A DNA stretch of 64,000 nt from Pseudomonas prosekii (GCF_900105155.1 NZ_LT629762.1:3594501-3658500); one strand, 5' to 3'; shown: positions 1 through 9,444, numbered from the stretch's first letter. The notes: generated from the letters alone by a model not told the origin. Numbers and translations are program-made.

Positions 1-677
1 GGCAGAGACGGTCAGCGAGCAGCGCCTCGCCAGCCAGGAACGCGCCATCGAACGCCTGGCCGAATTGTGCCAGCACCACAACATCGTCCTGCTGCAACCT
101 TCGAGCTATCGCGTGTTCGACGGCTCGCGCGCCACCGCCTACAGCGAAAAAGACGAACCGGTGCCGCTGGGCCTGCGCGGTCAAGCCTTGTGGCGAATCG
201 AACAAAGCGTGCGCGCCACGTGCCCGCAACATGTGTTGTTGCGTTTCGGCTGGCTGCTCGATGACAGCGCCGAGGGCACGCTCGGGCGTTTCCTCGCGCG
301 CGCCGAAACCCCGGAAGAATTGCTTCTGGCCGACGACCGTCGGGGCAATCCGACGCCGGTCGACGACGCGGCCCGGGTGATTATTTCGGTGCTCAAGCAA
401 CTCGATTGTGCGGCGCCACTGTGGGGCACCTATCATTACGCCGGGCATGAGGCGACCACGCCGCTGGCATTGGGTCAGGCGATCATCACCGAAGCACGCA
501 ACCTGCACGCGCTGGCCATCGAAGCGCCGACCGCCCAGGCTCACGCCGCGCGGCCCGACGCCGCCGAAGAGCCGCAACACGCGGTGCTCGCCTGCAAGAA
601 AATTCTGCACACCTTCGGGATCAAGCCACGCGCCTGGCGCGCGGCTCTCCCGGGCTTACTGGATAGGTTTTATCGCC

Positions 678-685
<8 letters not shown>
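1..685 (+). CDS. Sugar nucleotide-binding protein, RmlD-like (5' end outside window)
   Basis: Partial gene: the reading frame is already open at base 2 and the true start lies upstream. The protein looks like the substrate-binding half of RmlD/dTDP-4-dehydrorhamnose reductase-type SDR proteins, with a VFDG stretch followed by an acidic YSEKDEP segment. The YxxxK catalytic pair of active SDR enzymes should follow, but this protein has LGLRGQAL there, so it may not be a working reductase. It overlaps the next epimerase gene by 8 bases, so the two are translated together. It corresponds by position to PA4069 of P. aeruginosa (from memory). The substrate is unknown. Confidence 0.75.
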
Positions 686-1607
<922 letters not shown>

Positions 1608-1623
1608 GTTTTTCTCAGTCATG

Positions 1624-1653
1624 AAAAAGGCGCCTTTCGAGGCGCCTTTTTTA
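1624..1653 (+). terminator. Rho-independent terminator after the epimerase gene
   Basis: AAAAAGGCGCC, loop TTTCGA, GGCGCCTTTTTTATT. The A-run on the left and T-run on the right mean it could stop transcription from both directions. Confidence 0.85.
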
Positions 1654-1690
1654 TTGCTCGGACATCACCGTTATGGCAAGTGATGAACTT

Positions 1691-1785
1691 GTGGCGAGGA
1701 GGCTTGCCCCCGTTTGACTGCGCAGCAGTCACCATCAGTTTTGGGGCCGCTTCGCAGCCCAACGGGGGCAAGCCCCCTCGCCACA
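1691..1785. repeat. REPIN, GGGGGCTTGCCCCC class
   Basis: Two inverted REP halves: GTGGCGAGGAGGCTTGCCCC on the left and its near-complement ending in CCCCCTCGCCAC on the right, with about 50 bases between. The same element recurs near 17.6, 23.0 and 57.2 kb. Confidence 0.85.
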
Positions 1786-1814
1786 GGATCTTCTTCAATC
1801 TTACGGTTGCGGTG

Positions 1815-2513
1815 TTAGAACTTGTAACCGAGGCCAACCATGTAGATGAACGGGTCGACTTCGACATTGACCTTGGCCCGGGTGCCCGGTGCCACGGCGT
1901 TGTTTTCGACGGTGGCCTGGGTGTCGATGTCGATGTAGCGCACTTGGCCGTTGATCATGATGTTGTCGGTGATCATGTAATCCGCGCCGACCTGGAACGC
2001 CATGCCCCACGAGTTTTTTGCCTTGAAGTTGCTGAAACCGTTGGCCTGAGCCTGGCTGCCGACGTGCTCGTCATAGATCCAGGTGTAGTTGATGCCAGCG
2101 CCGACATACGGCTGGAACGCCGATTTGCCGTCGAGCGGGTAGTAGACAACGCTGAGGGTTGGCGGCAGGTGTTTCAGCGTGCCGAGTTTGCCGTTGGCCG
2201 CGCCGAGTGCGGTGCCTTTGATTTTCACGTCATGCTCGAACGGCGAGGCGGCGAGCAGCTCGATTCCCCAGTGGCTGTCGATCATGTAAGCGAAGTTCAA
2301 ACCCAGCTGCGTGTCGCTGCTCATGGTCGCCTTGCCACCCAGATCGGCACCCGACAACGGCCCCTGATCGACCTTGACGCTGGAGCTGTCGGCTTTCGGG
2401 TTGACGGTGATTGCACCGGCCCGAACGATGATGTCGCCGGCATCGTGGGCGTGGGCGAGCGGGGCTGCGAGCGCGAGAGCAAACAGCGAAGCGCTGAGCA
2501 AGGACTTGTTCAT
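1815..2513 (-). CDS. oprG: OmpW family outer-membrane protein (OprG-like)
   Basis: A 232-residue small eight-stranded beta-barrel porin of the OmpW family, which lets small hydrophobic molecules or amino acids cross the outer membrane. The N-terminus is a clear signal peptide ending near AHAHD. The mature part has the OmpW pattern VRAGAITVNP, then WGIELLAASPFEHD, QPYVGAGINYTW and a C-terminal VGLGYKF with the terminal phenylalanine required for barrel assembly. It is transcribed alone, with REPINs on both sides. In P. aeruginosa the gene at this place (PA4067, from memory) is oprG, which supports the symbol. Confidence 0.88.
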   Translation of the reverse strand: MNKSLLSASLFALALAAPLAHAHDAGDIIVRAGAITVNPKADSSSVKVDQGPLSGADLGGKATMSSDTQLGLNFAYMIDSHWGIELLAASPFEHDVKIKGTALGAANGKLGTLKHLPPTLSVVYYPLDGKSAFQPYVGAGINYTWIYDEHVGSQAQANGFSNFKAKNSWGMAFQVGADYMITDNIMINGQVRYIDIDTQATVENNAVAPGTRAKVNVEVDPFIYMVGLGYKF

Positions 2514-2636
2514 GGGGGCTCCAAAGGACGTTAAAAATGTTTGATGTCCAATGGTACGGAGCGCTCTGATCCGGTCTTTTGACTCAGCTCAATGAAACAG
2601 TGATCGGGCCTGTTTTAGTGGAACCTTTGATGGCCT

Positions 2637-2706
2637 CTTCGCGGGCAAGCCTCGCTCCTACAGGGTTGGTGATGACCTAGTAGGAGCGGGGCTTGCCCGC
2701 GAAGGC
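2637..2706. repeat. REPIN, GCGGGCAAGCC class (compact)
   Basis: CTTCGCGGGCAAGCCTCGCT followed after a short spacer by its inverted partner AGGAGCGGGGCTTGCCCGCG. A short REP pair between oprG and the DUF3299 gene. Confidence 0.85.
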
Positions 2707-2735
2707 GTCCTCACAAACAGCACAGAACTGCGGAT

Positions 2736-3263
2736 TCACTCCTGCAGCTCATACACATAAATCTTGTCCGCCTCCATCTGATACCCGGCATCCGCCAACT
2801 CGCTGCTCGACGCTTTCACCTGCAACGCGCCCTCGATCCAGTACGGCTGATACAGCTCATCGAGCTTCACGCCGACTTCGCTTCTGACATGCACAATCTG
2901 GTTCGACGGCGGTGGCGGCACGTGGATGCAGGCGCCGAAATACGGCACCAGCAAAAACTCGGTGGTGCGACCTTCCTCACTCACCTCCAGCGGCACGATG
3001 TAACCCGGCAGGCGAATGTTCTGGCCGTCGAGGCCCTTCACCACCGGCGCATTCGGCAAATCCTGCTTGGCGGCGGGCGCCGATTCCAGCGTGCTGCTCA
3101 TCTGCGACAAGTCATGCAGCGGGGTCATGTTCGGCACTTCCGGCGCAGCGTCCGGCGGGATCATTTCCGACCAGGTCAAATCCTTCGGCTCGGCCGCCCA
3201 CAGCGGCAGGGCTACCAGCATCAACAGCGCGAGTAGAGCGCGGGGCATATTCAACGTCCTCAT
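2736..3263 (-). CDS. DUF3299 exported protein
   Basis: A 175-residue protein with a signal peptide (hydrophobic stretch ending PLWAAEP). The conserved core contains LPGYIVPLE and FLLVPYFGACIHVPPPPSNQ, the signature of DUF3299. The single cysteine with the following histidine and proline run (GACIHVPPPP) could bind metal, but that is inference. It is the last gene of a four-gene minus-strand operon with an FtsX-type permease, an ABC ATPase and a His-rich periplasmic protein; the start codon of this gene sits directly next to the stop of the permease. In P. aeruginosa the matching operon (PA4063-PA4066) is reported to respond to zinc starvation. Confidence 0.8.
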   Translation of the reverse strand: MRTLNMPRALLALLMLVALPLWAAEPKDLTWSEMIPPDAAPEVPNMTPLHDLSQMSSTLESAPAAKQDLPNAPVVKGLDGQNIRLPGYIVPLEVSEEGRTTEFLLVPYFGACIHVPPPPSNQIVHVRSEVGVKLDELYQPYWIEGALQVKASSSELADAGYQMEADKIYVYELQE

Positions 3264-4529
3264 CTAAAGTCGGATCGACAGGCCATCGGCCAACGATTGG
3301 CGATACGCGCGCCAGGCCGGCACGCTGCCCATCAGCAGCGCAGCGAGCAGGATGCCACCGAGCAGCGTCCATTCATATTCGCTCGGCCACGCCAGCGGCA
3401 GATACAAACCGTAATTGGCTTGCACGTAACCTTGCGCGGCGGCGATGCCGACGTACAGCAACGCGACGCCGGCAATCACCCCGGACAACGCCAGGGCAAA
3501 GGCTTCCAGCACCAGCAACGTTGCGATGTGCCACGGTCGCGCGCCCACCGAACGCAGGATCGCCATCTCGCGACGACGCTCATTGAGGCTGGTGAGAATC
3601 GCCGTGAGCATGCCGATCAACCCGGTCAACACCACAAACAACGACACCACTAACAAGGCTTTTTCCGCCGTGCTCATCAGGCTCCACAGCTCTTGCAACG
3701 CCACGCCCGGCAGGATCGCGAGCATCGGTTCGCCACGGAATTCGTTGATCTCGCGTTGCACCGCGAAGGTCGAGATCTTGCTGTTGAGTCCGAGCATGAA
3801 CGCGGTAATCGCTTGCGGCGTGAGGTCCATGTTGCGCGCCTGATCGGCGCTGATCCGGCCCTTGCCCTGCGCGGGCACACCGTTATGCCAGTCAACGTGA
3901 ATCGCTTCCATGCCACCGAGACTGATGTGCAACGTGCGGTCCACCGGGGTGCCGGTGCGCTTGAGAATGCCGACCACGGTGAACGGTTTGTCATCGTGCT
4001 TGACCAGGCTGATCACCGCCACGCCGTGGGCCAGCACCAGTTTGTCGCCGAGTTTGTAATGCAGCGCATCGGCGACTTCGGCGCCGAGCACCACTTCAAA
4101 CGGATCGCTGGCAAATGCGCGGCCATCGGCGATCGCCAGGTGTTGTTGGCGGCCGTACTGGTAATGCTCGAAGTAGGCCTCGGTGGTGCCCATCACTCGA
4201 TAACCGCGATGTGAATCGCCGAGCGACATCGGGATCGCCCACTTCACTTTCGGGTTATTGGCGAAGTGTTCGAAGCTGTCCCAGCGAATGTTGTTGGTGG
4301 CGTTGCCGATGCGGAACACCGAATACAGCAGCAGATTCACCGAACCGGAACGGGCGCCGACGATCAAGTCGGTGCCGCTGATGGTGCTGGCAAAACTGGC
4401 TTTGGCCTCGGTGCGCACGCGTTCCACGGCCAGCAACAGGCACACCGACAAGGCGATGGCGAACGCGGTGAGAATCGCGGTAAAGCGGCGGTTAGCCAGG
4501 CTGGCCAGGGCTAGACGAAACAAATACAT
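3264..4529 (-). CDS. ABC transporter permease, FtsX/MacB type
   Basis: A 421-residue inner-membrane protein of the FtsX-like permease family. One transmembrane helix lies at the N-terminus (after MYLFRLALASLANRRF), followed by a large periplasmic MacB-core-like domain, then three helices near the C-terminus, including a conserved NERRREMAILRSVGARPW coupling segment. This topology belongs to mechanotransmission or lipoprotein-type ABC systems rather than classical importers. I chose the ATG at 4529, since the frame upstream of it overlaps the ATPase gene and encodes no membrane-like sequence. The gene starts two bases after the stop of the ATPase gene, so the two form one complex. Confidence 0.87.
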   Translation of the reverse strand: MYLFRLALASLANRRFTAILTAFAIALSVCLLLAVERVRTEAKASFASTISGTDLIVGARSGSVNLLLYSVFRIGNATNNIRWDSFEHFANNPKVKWAIPMSLGDSHRGYRVMGTTEAYFEHYQYGRQQHLAIADGRAFASDPFEVVLGAEVADALHYKLGDKLVLAHGVAVISLVKHDDKPFTVVGILKRTGTPVDRTLHISLGGMEAIHVDWHNGVPAQGKGRISADQARNMDLTPQAITAFMLGLNSKISTFAVQREINEFRGEPMLAILPGVALQELWSLMSTAEKALLVVSLFVVLTGLIGMLTAILTSLNERRREMAILRSVGARPWHIATLLVLEAFALALSGVIAGVALLYVGIAAAQGYVQANYGLYLPLAWPSEYEWTLLGGILLAALLMGSVPAWRAYRQSLADGLSIRL

Positions 4530-4530
4530 C

Positions 4531-5241
4531 TCAGACCTCGAACGGGGTGGCGGCGCGATTGAGCTCGGCCAGCGACAGGTTGCGGTCGAACAGCGGCGCG
4601 AGGCTCTGGTCATGGCTGACGAACAACAGGCTCGAACCCGCCTCGCGGCATTCGGCGAACAACAGGCGAATGAAGTTTTCCCGTGCGTCGTAATCCAGCG
4701 CCGAGGTCGGTTCGTCGGCGATCACCAGTTCTGGCTGACCGATCAACGCGCGCGCGGCGGCGACCCGTTGTTGCTGGCCGATGGACAACGAATCGGCGCG
4801 GCGGCCGAGGATGCTTTCATCCTTCAAACCCAAATGCGCGAGCAGCGTCGCGGCGGCTTGATCGACGCTGCCGTGGCGCTGTTTCGCCCGCTCGGCGCGC
4901 AATTTGGAGAAGTGGCAAGGCAGCTCGACGTTCTCGCGCACCGACAGAAAGGGCAGCAAGTTGAACTGCTGAAAGATGTAGCCGGTGTGATCGACGCGAA
5001 AGCGATCGCGCGCACCGGCGCCGAGTTCGGTGAGCTCCTGGCCGAGCAGACGAATGCTCCCGCGATCAGGCTTCTGCACGCCGCCGAGCAAGCCCAGCAA
5101 GGTGGTTTTGCCGCTGCCGCTGGGGCCTTTGAGGAACAGGGTTTCACCGGGTTCGAGGCGAAACGCCGGAATGTCCAGCAGCGGCGGGTGACCGGGCCAA
5201 CTGAAGCCCAGGTCGGACAGTTCGATGAGTGCTTGGGTCAT
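4531..5241 (-). CDS. ABC transporter ATP-binding protein
   Basis: A 236-residue nucleotide-binding subunit of the LolD/MacB type. Walker A is GPSGSGKT, the Q-loop lies in YIFQQFNLLPF, the signature is LSIGQQQRVA (the usual second G/S region is intact), Walker B with the catalytic glutamate is LVIADEPTSALD, and the H-loop is FVSHD. The start at 5241 places ALIELSDLGFSW at the N-terminus as expected; the longer frame starting at 5280 runs into a REPIN. It pairs with the FtsX-type permease immediately downstream. Together with the His-rich protein upstream it may act on metal handling or on the envelope under zinc limitation. Confidence 0.9.
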   Translation of the reverse strand: MTQALIELSDLGFSWPGHPPLLDIPAFRLEPGETLFLKGPSGSGKTTLLGLLGGVQKPDRGSIRLLGQELTELGAGARDRFRVDHTGYIFQQFNLLPFLSVRENVELPCHFSKLRAERAKQRHGSVDQAAATLLAHLGLKDESILGRRADSLSIGQQQRVAAARALIGQPELVIADEPTSALDYDARENFIRLLFAECREAGSSLLFVSHDQSLAPLFDRNLSLAELNRAATPFEV

Positions 5242-5269
5242 GGCGCCGATTTCATGGGTATTGATGACC

Positions 5270-5360
5270 TGTGGGAGCAAGGCTTGCCCGCGATTAACGA
5301 TGACGCGGTTTTATCCAAAACCGAGGCGTCTGTATCGCGGGCAAGCCTTGCTCCCACAGG
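5270..5360. repeat. REPIN, GTGGGAGCAAGGCTTGC class
   Basis: GTGGGAGCAAGGCTTGCCCG at the left and CGGGCAAGCCTTGCTCCCAC at the right, about 50 bases apart. It lies inside the operon, between the His-rich protein gene and the ABC ATPase gene. Confidence 0.85.
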
Positions 5361-5375
5361 AGATTTTCGGTGAAT

Positions 5376-5966
5376 TCAGAATTTCAGCGCAGCAGCCTTG
5401 GCCGTCACTTCGACGCCTTGCTGGCCGCTCGGGCTGATCAGTTGTACCTGAATCTTCTGCGTCGCCGGGAAGGTGTTAAAAATGTTCGCCAGATCCAGGG
5501 TTTTCAGCGCACCCGGCGCCGAGCAACTGAATTGGTAATGCGCTTGAATTTCGCTGTGCTCGTGATGATGCTCGTGACCGTCCTTGTCCGCCTCGTCGTG
5601 GTCATCATCGGCATCCGGCTTGTCGCCGAACAGCGGACTTTCCAGTTCCTGAGTCGCGACTTTGCAACCGGCGGCTTTCGGCAGATTGAACAGCGCCAAC
5701 GGATTTTCCAGTTTCGCGCGCGCGGCGGCGACTTTGGCCTTGTCGGCATCAGTAGTGGCCGCGTGTTCAAAACCCACCAGATTCATCGCCGGGCTTTCCA
5801 GCTCCAACTCCAGCGTCTGGCCATCCAGCGCCGCGTTCAAGCGACCGACCCCATGTTCGTGAGCGCTGAGGCTGCCATGCTCATGGTCGTGATCATGTTC
5901 ATCCACAGCATGGGCGGCGGCCAGCGGCAACAGGGCAAACGGCAAAGCAAGAAGCAGACGACGCAT
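5376..5966 (-). CDS. DUF2796 His-rich periplasmic protein (ZrgA-like)
   Basis: A 196-residue protein with a signal peptide (ends AAAHAVDEHD) and two histidine/aspartate-rich stretches: EHDHDHEHGSLSAHEHG right after the signal and DDDHDEADKDGHEHHHEHSE in the middle. These are typical metal-collecting segments, and the family (DUF2796, ZrgA) is tied to zinc uptake. It is the first gene of the minus-strand operon with the ABC ATPase, the FtsX-type permease and the DUF3299 protein, although a REPIN separates it from the ATPase. A Zur-like palindrome lies 33-50 bases upstream of the start. Zinc binding is strongly suggested; the exact role is not known. Confidence 0.88.
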   Translation of the reverse strand: MRRLLLALPFALLPLAAAHAVDEHDHDHEHGSLSAHEHGVGRLNAALDGQTLELELESPAMNLVGFEHAATTDADKAKVAAARAKLENPLALFNLPKAAGCKVATQELESPLFGDKPDADDDHDEADKDGHEHHHEHSEIQAHYQFSCSAPGALKTLDLANIFNTFPATQKIQVQLISPSGQQGVEVTAKAAALKF

Positions 5967-5998
5967 GGCGAGTCTCCGGGGAAGTGAAGAAAAGGTCT

Positions 5999-6016
5999 GT
6001 TATGTAATCTTATAAC
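5999..6016 (-). promoter_or_regulatory. Candidate Zur box
   Basis: GTTATGTAATCTTATAAC has GTTAT/ATAAC ends. Read on the minus strand it contains GTTATAAGATTAC, which matches 10 of the 12 fixed positions of the proteobacterial Zur core (GTTATAnTATAAC, from memory). It lies just upstream of the His-rich protein gene, where zinc repression would be expected. Confidence 0.5.
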
Positions 6017-6101
6017 GAAAGTGCGCAGAGTTTGCCCGGCTGCTTGGCGTTGCACAAGAGCCATGGGAGCATGCACGTCAGAAATGTGCAGGAGCGGACT
6101 C

Positions 6102-6452
6102 ATGTTGCGTATACGCGGAAGCATCGGCGACTGGCCGGTGGATTTGACGCTGGAGATGGATGACGGCGATTGGGCAAGGCTTGGCGCGCAGTTGCAGGTG
6201 AGTAACACCGAGGAGGTCAGTGCGCCGGTGGCCAAGGCGTCGACTCAGGACGATACGTCCTGGCAGATCGCCAAGGATTTGCTGCGCAAGGCCGGGCAGT
6301 TGAGCGGGCCGGATTTGCTTGAGCAACTGGAAGGGCTGACCGGTAATGCCGGGTCGGGCAAACGCCTGTTGGTGCGCTTGCGCCATTGCGCCGAAGTGAA
6401 GGTGGTGAGCGGGGCGGATACGCCGATTTACAGTTGGGTCGGGCCTGCGTAA
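6102..6452 (+). CDS. Hypothetical protein
   Basis: A 116-residue soluble protein that I do not recognise. It begins MLRIRGSIGDWPVDLTLEMD, has an acidic N-terminal half and a basic C-terminal half, and no signal peptide or membrane segment. The start at 6102 has a good ribosome-binding site (AGGAGCGG) 7 bases upstream, and the alternative upstream start at 6021 would run through non-coding-like sequence. It is transcribed away from the zinc-linked operon. P. aeruginosa has a hypothetical gene (PA4062) at the matching position, which suggests that it is a conserved Pseudomonas gene. Confidence 0.7.
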   Translation: MLRIRGSIGDWPVDLTLEMDDGDWARLGAQLQVSNTEEVSAPVAKASTQDDTSWQIAKDLLRKAGQLSGPDLLEQLEGLTGNAGSGKRLLVRLRHCAEVKVVSGADTPIYSWVGPA

Positions 6453-6463
6453 GAGCGCTGGAA

Positions 6464-6662
6464 CCTGTGGGAGCAAAGCTTGCTCGCGATGGCGATCTCA
6501 AGGACGCCATCGCGAGCAAGCTCTGCTCCCACAAGATCAAAAGCACCGCCATCGCGAGCAAGCTCTGCTCCTACAAGATCAGAAGCACTGCCATCGCGAG
6601 CAAGCTCTGCTCCCACAAGATCGGAAGCACGGCCATCGCGAGCAAGCTCTGCTCCTACAGGG
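6464..6662. repeat. REP element expanded into a 42-bp tandem array
   Basis: A left REP half (CCTGTGGGAGCAAAGCTTGC, 6464 on) faces four head-to-tail copies of the opposite half. Each copy begins GCCATCGCGAGCAAGCTCTG, at 6506, 6548, 6590 and 6632, giving an exact 42-bp period. Copies alternate between CTCCCACAAGATC and CTCCTACAAGATC. Because 42 is a multiple of 3, the repeats leave several frames open on both strands, but these are not genes. Confidence 0.9.
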
Positions 6663-6689
6663 GCATTGGAGCAGGGGTGTTTCGGCGGA

Positions 6690-7562
6690 TCAGTACAGCG
6701 CGGCGAACAGTTTGCGGCGGTACGTGGTCACCAGCGGATGATCGTTGCCAAGCAGTTCGAACACTTGCAGTAAGGTTTTGTGCGGCAGGCCTTCGCTGTA
6801 GCTGCGGTTGCGGATGAACAGTTTCAGCAGCGAGTCGAGCGCCGGTTCGTATTGCTGGCGCGCGAGTTGCTGGATCGCCAGTTGATACACCGCTTCGTCG
6901 TCCTGCGGGTTTTTCGCCAGGCGTGCTTTCAAATCTGCGGCGTCGGGCAAGTCCTTGGCCTGGCCGAGAAACTGAATTTGCGCCTTGGCGCCGGCGAGGG
7001 CGGCTTTGTGCTCATCGGTCTTGACCGCGTCGAGCACGGTTTGCGCTTCGCCCAGTTCGCCGCGTTCGGTGAGGCAGCGGGCGTAGAGGATCAGCGCTTT
7101 GGCGTTGGTATTGTCTTCGCCCAGCAGCACTGCGAGCACGGCTTCGGCGTCAGCAAAACGGCCATCGTCGAACAACGCCTGGGCCTGTTCGAACGGATCG
7201 GCAGCGGCCGGCGGCGGCATTTGCACATGCGGTTCGAGCATCGTGCGCACGGCGGATTCCGGTTGCGCGCCGGCAAAACCGTCGACCGGTTGCCCGTCCT
7301 TAAACAGCACCACGGTCGGCAGGCTGCGAATGCCGAAACGCGCGACGATGTCCGGCTCGGCGTCGCAATTGACCTTGGCCAGCAACAACTCGCCCTGATA
7401 GCTCTCGGCGACGGTTTGCAGCATCGGCATCATGGCTTTGCACGGCGCACACCATTCGGCCCAGAAATCCACCAGCACCGGTTTGTGGAAAGAGTTCTCG
7501 ATCACCGACTGGTCGAAATCAGCAGTCGTGGCGTCGAAGATGTACGGCGTTTCCTGACTCAT
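6690..7562 (-). CDS. ybbN: Thioredoxin-TPR chaperone YbbN/CnoX
   Basis: A 290-residue co-chaperone with an N-terminal thioredoxin domain and a C-terminal TPR-like helical region. The active site is WAEWCAPC at residues 34-41 (C38 and C41), so both cysteines are present, unlike the E. coli protein which has SQHC. GIRSLPTVVLFKDGQPVDGF holds the cis-proline (SLPT). The C-terminal half carries helical repeats such as FEQAQALFDDGRFADAEAVL and ends with RKLFAALY. The family protects GroEL and EF-Tu clients from oxidation. It is a single gene bounded by REP repeats on both sides. Confidence 0.92.
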   Translation of the reverse strand: MSQETPYIFDATTADFDQSVIENSFHKPVLVDFWAEWCAPCKAMMPMLQTVAESYQGELLLAKVNCDAEPDIVARFGIRSLPTVVLFKDGQPVDGFAGAQPESAVRTMLEPHVQMPPPAAADPFEQAQALFDDGRFADAEAVLAVLLGEDNTNAKALILYARCLTERGELGEAQTVLDAVKTDEHKAALAGAKAQIQFLGQAKDLPDAADLKARLAKNPQDDEAVYQLAIQQLARQQYEPALDSLLKLFIRNRSYSEGLPHKTLLQVFELLGNDHPLVTTYRRKLFAALY

Positions 7563-7642
7563 GGGGGATCTCGTAAAAGCGTGAATGGGTCAACTATACG
7601 GCTTGGCAGGGTGTCGCTGAAAGTGTGGGCAGTCTGACAGGT

Positions 7643-7730
7643 CGCCTTCGCGGGCAAGCCTCGCTCCTACAGGTCCGCGCCGATTTGAAGACCGACGCCG
7701 GACCTGTAGGAGCGAAGCTTGCTCGCGATG
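7643..7730. repeat. REPIN, mixed halves, abutting the methyltransferase stop
   Basis: CTTCGCGGGCAAGCCTCGCT on the left and CTGTAGGAGCGAAGCTTGCT on the right; the halves are of two slightly different types. The right end is 3 bases from the methyltransferase stop codon at 7734, so it may form the 3' end of that transcript. Confidence 0.85.
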
Positions 7731-7733
7731 CTG

Positions 7734-8390
7734 TTAGCCGCGCCGAGCATGGTAAAGGCTCACATGCCGAAACTCTTCCGGCTCGGCCAGATCGGGCAAG
7801 GTCATGGCTTCGAGCATTTCGATGCGCCGGTACAACGGATGGCGAAAATCGCGGACCCGCGAATCTGCGACCAAGGCCTCCTGGCCGCGACTCAAGAACT
7901 CATCGAGCAACGGCAGATTCGCCCGGTCGTACAGCACGTCGGCAACCAGGATCAGATCAAAGCGGTCCGCCTCGGCAAAGAAGTCCGTCGAGTAATTGAG
8001 TTCTACGTCATTAAGCTGGGCGTTCGCCCGACACGCCGCAATCGCCAGCGGATCCAGATCACACGCCACCACTTCCAGCGCGCCAGCCTTGACCGCAGCA
8101 ATCCCCGCCACACCCGAGCCCGCGCCAAAATCCAGCACTCGTTTGCCTTTGACCCAGTCGGGAAACTCAGCGAGGTATCGCGCCACCGCCAAGCCGCTGG
8201 CCCAGCAAAAACTCCAGTACGGCGGTTCGTGGAGAATCCGCCGGGTTTCTTCCGGGCTGAAGGCGCGGTCCATGTTGTCGCCGTCGATCAGCCAGAGTTT
8301 CAGCTCGGTGTCGGGCAACGGCACTGGCACCAGTTGCGCATCACCGAGCAGTTCAGCCAACGCCTGTTGCAGGTCGAGCGGTGCAATCAT
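7734..8390 (-). CDS. Class I SAM-dependent methyltransferase, METTL20/ETFB-KMT-like
   Basis: A 218-residue methyltransferase. Motif I is VLDFGAGSGVAG (residues about 86-97), followed by the acidic loop VVACDLDPLA and the post-motif DLILVADVLYD. EPPYWSFCWASGLAVARYL before motif I matches the METTL20/protein lysine methyltransferase type (nicotinamide N-methylase-like in older annotation). A protein lysine is therefore a plausible target, but which protein is not visible. Its start codon overlaps the stop of the upstream lipoprotein gene by 4 bases (ATGA), so the two are coupled. P. aeruginosa has the same pair at the same place. Confidence 0.87.
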   Translation of the reverse strand: MIAPLDLQQALAELLGDAQLVPVPLPDTELKLWLIDGDNMDRAFSPEETRRILHEPPYWSFCWASGLAVARYLAEFPDWVKGKRVLDFGAGSGVAGIAAVKAGALEVVACDLDPLAIAACRANAQLNDVELNYSTDFFAEADRFDLILVADVLYDRANLPLLDEFLSRGQEALVADSRVRDFRHPLYRRIEMLEAMTLPDLAEPEEFRHVSLYHARRG

Positions 8391-8851
8391 GGGGCTTTGA
8401 CGAATTGCAGCTGGCCCATCGCCTGAGTGGTCGGCTGGCTGATGACTTGCGATGGCAGATGCAAAATCAACTGGCCGGACTGGCTGGCGCGGCCACGCAG
8501 TTCAACACGCGCGCCGGCCGGGAACGATTCCGGGTTGAAGCGCAGGTGAAACGGCAGGATCTGATTGGTACCGATCAGGCTCGAACTGGCGAGCAATTGT
8601 TGCGGGCGGTCCTGGGCATCAATCACCAGCAACGCCAGTTCAACCTCGGCGCCGGCCGGCACGCCTTGCAGGGTGCCGCTCAATTCACGTTGATAAGCCG
8701 GCAGCGGGCCGAGATTGGCGGCTTCCTTGGCTTTTTTCTGTGCTTGCTGCGGCGCCGGGCCGGGTTTCGGCGGCTGGGGCTTGGGCGCATCGCTGCTGCA
8801 GGCCACCAGCAGGCTGAAAATACTGAGCAGGACGAGCGGTCGTAGCGACAT
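8387..8851 (-). CDS. YbaY-like lipoprotein
   Basis: A 154-residue lipoprotein. The signal peptide ends in the lipobox LLVAC (cysteine about residue 18), followed by a Pro/Lys/Gln-rich linker ([20 protein letters not shown]) and a compact beta domain with [18 protein letters not shown] and a C-terminal GQLQFVKAP. This domain is the YbaY/META-like fold annotated as type III secretion chaperone-like or YbaY lipoprotein. The residue after the lipid-modified cysteine is serine, so outer-membrane sorting is expected. It overlaps the methyltransferase gene downstream. Function unknown. Confidence 0.85.
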   Translation of the reverse strand: MSLRPLVLLSIFSLLVACSSDAPKPQPPKPGPAPQQAQKKAKEAANLGPLPAYQRELSGTLQGVPAGAEVELALLVIDAQDRPQQLLASSSLIGTNQILPFHLRFNPESFPAGARVELRGRASQSGQLILHLPSQVISQPTTQAMGQLQFVKAP

Positions 8852-8979
8852 TTGGGGCTCCGGCAGGGGTCAAATCCATGGATCAAGCTTATAGCTCGTC
8901 TGTATACCGCAAACCCCATGGCTTGTCTTGCCACGGGGATGCGCTACCATGGCCCTCCCTTTTTTTGTTGCCTGCCACC

Positions 8980-9444
8980 ATGCACTGTCCCTTCTGCGGT
9001 GCCAACGACACCAAGGTCATCGACTCGCGTCTGGTCGCCGAGGGCGAACAGGTGCGCCGCCGGCGTGAATGCCTGGCCTGCGGCGAACGTTTCACGACGT
9101 TCGAGACCGCCGAACTGGTGTTGCCGCGCCTGATCAAAACCGACGGCAGCCGTCAGCCGTTCGACGAAGAAAAACTGCGCGCCGGCATGCATCGTGCGCT
9201 CGAGAAGCGCCCGGTGAGTGTCGAGCGTCTTGAATCGTCGCTGGTGCACATCAAACACAAACTGCGCGCCACCGGCGAACGCGAGGTCAAGTCCCTCGTG
9301 GTCGGTGAACTGGTGATGGCCGAGCTGCAAAAGCTCGACGAAGTCGCCTACATTCGTTTCGCCTCCGTGTATCGGCGCTTCCAGGACCTCAACGAGTTCC
9401 GCGAAGAGATCGATCGCCTGGCCCGTGAGCCGGTGAAAGAATGA
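8980..9444 (+). CDS. nrdR: Transcriptional repressor NrdR
   Basis: A 154-residue repressor of ribonucleotide reductase genes, at the normal family length. It has an N-terminal zinc ribbon with C3/C6 (HCPFCG) and C31/C34 (CLACG), then an ATP-cone domain that senses dATP/ATP. The start at 8980 gives the canonical N-terminus [10 protein letters not shown]; the upstream start at 8878 would add 34 unconserved residues. Its stop overlaps the ribD start by 4 bases. The nrdR-ribD pair is a common arrangement in gammaproteobacteria. No NrdR box was recognised in the window; targets lie elsewhere. Confidence 0.97.
   Translation: MHCPFCGANDTKVIDSRLVAEGEQVRRRRECLACGERFTTFETAELVLPRLIKTDGSRQPFDEEKLRAGMHRALEKRPVSVERLESSLVHIKHKLRATGEREVKSLVVGELVMAELQKLDEVAYIRFASVYRRFQDLNEFREEIDRLAREPVKE

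Noticed and set aside
6464..6662. Possible CRISPR array
   Set aside because: The units follow each other without unique spacers and match the REP elements elsewhere; no cas genes.
6386..6817. A repeat protein-like frame with SKLCSHKIKSTAIA units
   Set aside because: The units are the 42-bp REP tandem array read in frame; the array length (multiple of 3) keeps frames open by chance.
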